The notes beneath the pieces were generated by a model. The model saw nothing but the letters and a program-made list of their open reading frames with translations, did not search any database and was not told the DNA's origin. Positions 8,286-10,478 of a stretch of DNA of 10,478 nucleotides are shown piece after piece. Each line of letters starts with the position of its first letter. The first letter of the stretch is position 1. This DNA comes from Clostridia bacterium (GTDB lineage: Bacteria > Bacillota > Clostridia > Christensenellales > Borkfalkiaceae), in the NCBI GenBank assembly GCA_900769545.1, contig CAAGGZ010000063.1, positions 1 to 10,478 on the forward strand. Direction: 5' to 3'. Made by a program: the position numbers and the translations under genes.

Positions 8286-8409
8286 TTGTTCTTACCCCGT
8301 CTTGTTTTTGTAAAACAAACCCGTTTTGAGACAATCTATATTCTATAAATTGATATAGCCTATTTCAAACACACAGTTTCTATACTGTACGTTCCCTATG
8401 TTTATAAAA
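8286..8409 (-). other. Intergenic gap between binding-protein and permease genes
   Basis: This 124-base AT-rich gap is the largest in the window. It carries the candidate promoter at 8340-8368. It also has two weak inverted repeats: ttgtttt/aaaacaa at 8302-8318, and acagt/actgt at 8373-8388. Neither has a GC-rich stem with a T-run, so I do not call a terminator. The gap could still separate high binding-protein expression from lower permease expression, as is common in ABC import operons. Confidence 0.5.
8340..8368 (-). promoter_or_regulatory. Candidate sigma-A promoter for the permease and downstream genes
   Basis: On the minus strand TTGAAA (plus 8363-8368) and TAGAAT (plus 8340-8345) are separated by exactly 17 bases. 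Each hexamer is one mismatch from the TTGACA/TATAAT consensus. Transcription would begin near 8333, giving a leader of about 47 bases before the permease ATG at 8285. It would let the permease-to-surface-protein block be expressed apart from the binding protein. AT-rich gaps give chance matches, so this is moderate evidence only. Confidence 0.45.
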
Positions 8410-10071
8410 TTAGTGCGCTGCGTATAAACCTTCAAAATAGGTACGAGCCGTCGTAGCGCTATTTGCTCTGAAATGGCTGAAAGGATTGATTGCAGTGCTA
8501 TCGCCTACTTTCGATCTCCAACCCCACGTACCAAGCAAGAACTGGGCAGAGTTAGCAACGTAGGTTGGATTAGCGGAATAGGGATATACGATATCCGAAG
8601 ATTCCTTCATTTCCATCAACGTCTGACCGAAATAGGACATATTAGCCTTTGCGCTTTCTTCAAGAGTATATGCGTAAGGACGGGTGATGGACGTTTTTTC
8701 CGTGAACTTGCTCATTTCGGCATCAGTATGCAAGAATTTCAAGAATTCTTTGGAAACTTCAAGCTTCGCGCCCGTCGTACCCGCATTGATAAAGCAGAAG
8801 GAGTCGTTTGCGGAAACAAGCGTTTGTCTATGTGAACCGTCAGCATTTTTCGAGCCGCTGTTCATCGTCGTTTCGCTTTCGTCTACCATAGGAACAGGCA
8901 TGAACGCAAGCTTTCTCGTCTTCTTATAATCCTGACCTTCAATACCTTCTCTCATATCCAAGCCCGATACGAGTTCAAACGTCTGAGCAAGCTCTGCTTC
9001 GTTTTCAAACCAAGAGCCGTCAATGACCATTGCCACTGCGCCTTCTTGATTTTCGCCGTCAAGACAGCTTTGAATAAGCTGTAACTGCGCTGCTTTAAAG
9101 TCGGTTGCGCTGACGTAGTTTTGACCGTTGCTCATAATGACTTCTTTCAAGAATTTCAAAGCGTAATATTTACCAGGCTGTTTCTGGAGCTCACGCATGT
9201 CCGCGCTAGTAATGGTTTTGGATTCTACCGTGGGATTACCGTCAGCGTCGAAACCGTTTACAACGTTGATTTCGCCTTCAAGCGACCAGTTACGCTGCAT
9301 TTTTTCTTTACCTTCATAGTCTGCCCAATAGCACGCAAGCGCTTTGATGAAATAATCCATAGATTCCGTGGAATATACCAAAGGCGTTACGCTGTCCTTA
9401 CGGATTTCACTAATAAGCGTATTAAACTGCGCATACGTCTTAGGCAAACCGTCGTCGTACGTGCCAGCCTTGCCGTCGATACCCTTAGACTTGTTCGTGG
9501 AAGTAAAGTTGCCCGATTCATCAAAGAACCAGCCGTTTGCCTCGAACATATCTGCGTCGTAAATGAAACCGTGGAACCCTTCATAGAAAGGAATTGCGTA
9601 GTATTTGCCGTCCTTTGCCGTCAAGAAATCGTTTAATGCGCCGTCAAGTTTGCTTGCAATCGTCTTATCCTCGCCGTAAGCGGAGAGAGAAGAAGTTGCA
9701 ACATCGGAAATGTCTGCAAGTTTACCCTGACTTTGCATGTAATAATAGTCTACTGCTTCGGTGAGATAAACGTCTCTGTCCAAAGATCTGCTTGCGAGCA
9801 TATCGCCTGCCTGAGATTCTACGACCTTAATAGCTACGCCCGTTTCCCCTTCCGCAAAGGATTTATCTTTATATTTTGCTTCAAATCTTGCAGCAGCGTC
9901 TCTAAGCCAATCCATACCGAGACCGCCATTATACGTACCAACTCTAATCGTCGTCATACCTGGTACGTCGCCGCCGCCGTCGCTCGTATCGCCGCCGCCA
10001 CCGCATGCCGTTAAGCCGCAAGAAGCAACCATACCCAATGCAAGTAAACAACTAATCCATCTTTTTTTCAT
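8410..10071 (-). CDS. ABC transporter extracellular solute-binding lipoprotein (family 1-like)
   Basis: A 553-residue lipoprotein that would capture the transported solute outside the membrane and hand it to the two permeases. The signal at 1-23 ends LTAC, with Cys23 lipidated, followed by a Gly/Asp-rich linker (24-38). The mature domain starts with a first beta strand (TIRVGTYNGG, 41-50) and an amphipathic helix (WLRDAAARFEAKY). It contains FYEGFHGFIYDADMFEANGW (162-181), the usual strand-plus-'guess the domain name' region of family 1 proteins. DGKAGTYDDGLP (199-210) is an Asp-rich loop that may bind calcium, and VAMVIDGSWFENEAE (346-360) is the typical A-M-x-x-x-G-S-W motif. At 553 residues it is longer than classic maltose-binding types, closer to large oligosaccharide-binding members. 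The ATG has AAGGAG (10079-10084) 7 bases upstream. Position just before two permease genes fixes its role; the ligand is unknown. Confidence 0.95.
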   Translation of the reverse strand: MKKRWISCLLALGMVASCGLTACGGGGDTSDGGGDVPGMTTIRVGTYNGGLGMDWLRDAAARFEAKYKDKSFAEGETGVAIKVVESQAGDMLASRSLDRDVYLTEAVDYYYMQSQGKLADISDVATSSLSAYGEDKTIASKLDGALNDFLTAKDGKYYAIPFYEGFHGFIYDADMFEANGWFFDESGNFTSTNKSKGIDGKAGTYDDGLPKTYAQFNTLISEIRKDSVTPLVYSTESMDYFIKALACYWADYEGKEKMQRNWSLEGEINVVNGFDADGNPTVESKTITSADMRELQKQPGKYYALKFLKEVIMSNGQNYVSATDFKAAQLQLIQSCLDGENQEGAVAMVIDGSWFENEAELAQTFELVSGLDMREGIEGQDYKKTRKLAFMPVPMVDESETTMNSGSKNADGSHRQTLVSANDSFCFINAGTTGAKLEVSKEFLKFLHTDAEMSKFTEKTSITRPYAYTLEESAKANMSYFGQTLMEMKESSDIVYPYSANPTYVANSAQFLLGTWGWRSKVGDSTAINPFSHFRANSATTARTYFEGLYAAH

Positions 10072-10110
10072 AATATTTCTCCTTCATTTTTTTATATTTC
10101 GCTTTGTGGG

Positions 10111-10138
10111 GTGGGATTACTTTGAAAAGCAATCCCAC
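10111..10138. repeat. 28-base inverted repeat between the partial gene and the binding-protein gene
   Basis: Arms GTGGGATTACTTT and AAAGCAATCCCAC flank a 2-base centre. The 13-base arms pair fully if one G-U (or A-C on the other strand) position is allowed; in RNA the innermost pairs would open to make a real loop. On the minus-strand transcript the G-U form applies, so the hairpin is stable. No T-run follows on either strand, so it is not a textbook terminator. It lies 15-42 bases after the stop of the upstream gene and about 27 bases before the ribosome site of the binding protein. It may be an mRNA processing or stability element, an atypical terminator, or an operator. Confidence 0.7.
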
Positions 10139-10152
10139 ATCCGTTCAACAAA

Positions 10153-10478
10153 TTATTTCAATGCTTCTACCCAAGTATTCGTCTGCATTTCAGTAATTTC
10201 TACCTGAGACCAACCAGCCGTCGACCACGTGAGCGTCAACGCTTCGCTGCCGTTTAATACTGCTTCACTTAATGCAACCGACATATACACCGTACCTGCG
10301 TTGTTTGCGCCGTCGCCGATAACCGTAAGCACGCCGTCTTTCACAAGCATCTTCACATAAAGGTAACCAGCGTTCAAATCATACGAATAGGATTCGCCTC
10401 CAACGGTAACCGTTGTTGTACCTGCCGCCGTAGCTGCCGTGAAGCCAAAGTATGCTTCATTATAGTTTGCAAACGCAA
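10153..10478 (-). CDS. C-terminal end of an unidentified, probably secreted beta-rich protein
   Basis: A partial gene: 107 codons plus the stop TAA (10153-10155) are visible, and the frame is open to the right edge. I do not recognise the family. The visible part is rich in Thr, Ala, Gly, Val and Tyr, with alternating strands such as TTTVTVGG, YLYVKMLV and ALTLTWSTAGW. That looks like an extracellular beta-sandwich (Ig-like or carbohydrate-binding) C-terminal domain. No sortase motif, membrane helix or charged tail follows; it ends WVEALK. It could belong to the same glycan locus. The 81-base gap and inverted repeat leave open whether it is cotranscribed with the binding protein. Confidence 0.75.
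   Translation of the reverse strand, partial: AFANYNEAYFGFTAATAAGTTTVTVGGESYSYDLNAGYLYVKMLVKDGVLTVIGDGANNAGTVYMSVALSEAVLNGSEALTLTWSTAGWSQVEITEMQTNTWVEALK

Noticed and set aside
8302..8318. Rho-independent terminator after the binding-protein gene
   Set aside because: The stem is only seven AT-rich pairs with a three-base loop and no following T-run on the minus strand.
10072..10152. Promoter for the binding-protein gene in the 81-base gap
   Set aside because: A TATAAA is present but I found no acceptable -35 element 16-18 bases upstream of it.

Overview
The window looks like one long minus-strand operon, or two closely linked ones, from a Gram-positive anaerobe of the Clostridia/Bacillota type. 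A gut Christensenellales-like lineage is my best guess, but that is inference. The evidence is four-fold: strong AAGGAG-type ribosome sites 7-8 bases before most starts; three lipoprotein signal peptides of Gram-positive style, one followed by a long Ser/Glu-rich linker; an ABC sugar-type importer with a lipoprotein binding protein and no ATPase in the window; and large secreted Ig-like and Listeria-Bacteroides (InlB B) repeat proteins. Base composition is moderate and looks uniform by eye.

Transcription runs from right to left. At the right edge is the C-terminal end of an unidentified, probably secreted protein (10153-10478). An 81-base gap holding a 28-base inverted repeat follows. Next are a solute-binding lipoprotein (8410-10071), a 124-base gap with a good candidate internal promoter, a MalF-type permease with an unexpected N-terminal zinc-ribbon extension (7020-8285), and a MalG-type permease (6115-7014). 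After these come a 1020-residue secreted multi-Ig protein (3053-6115), a DUF4838 glycosidase-like lipoprotein (1085-3040), and a lipoprotein with B-repeats that runs off the left edge (1-1066).

The five genes from the MalF-type permease to the left edge are packed 0-18 bases apart. Several ribosome sites lie inside the preceding gene, and one stop-start pair overlaps by a base. This suggests coordinated expression. The simplest reading is a Gram-positive glycan-uptake locus: surface proteins bind and process a carbohydrate, the binding protein captures the released oligosaccharide, and the two permeases import it using a shared ATPase encoded elsewhere. The substrate cannot be read from the sequence.

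The most unusual feature is the roughly 130-residue cysteine-rich, acidic cytoplasmic extension on the MalF-type permease. No RNA genes, mobile elements or CRISPR arrays were seen. The long plus-strand open frames are antisense shadows of the minus-strand genes.
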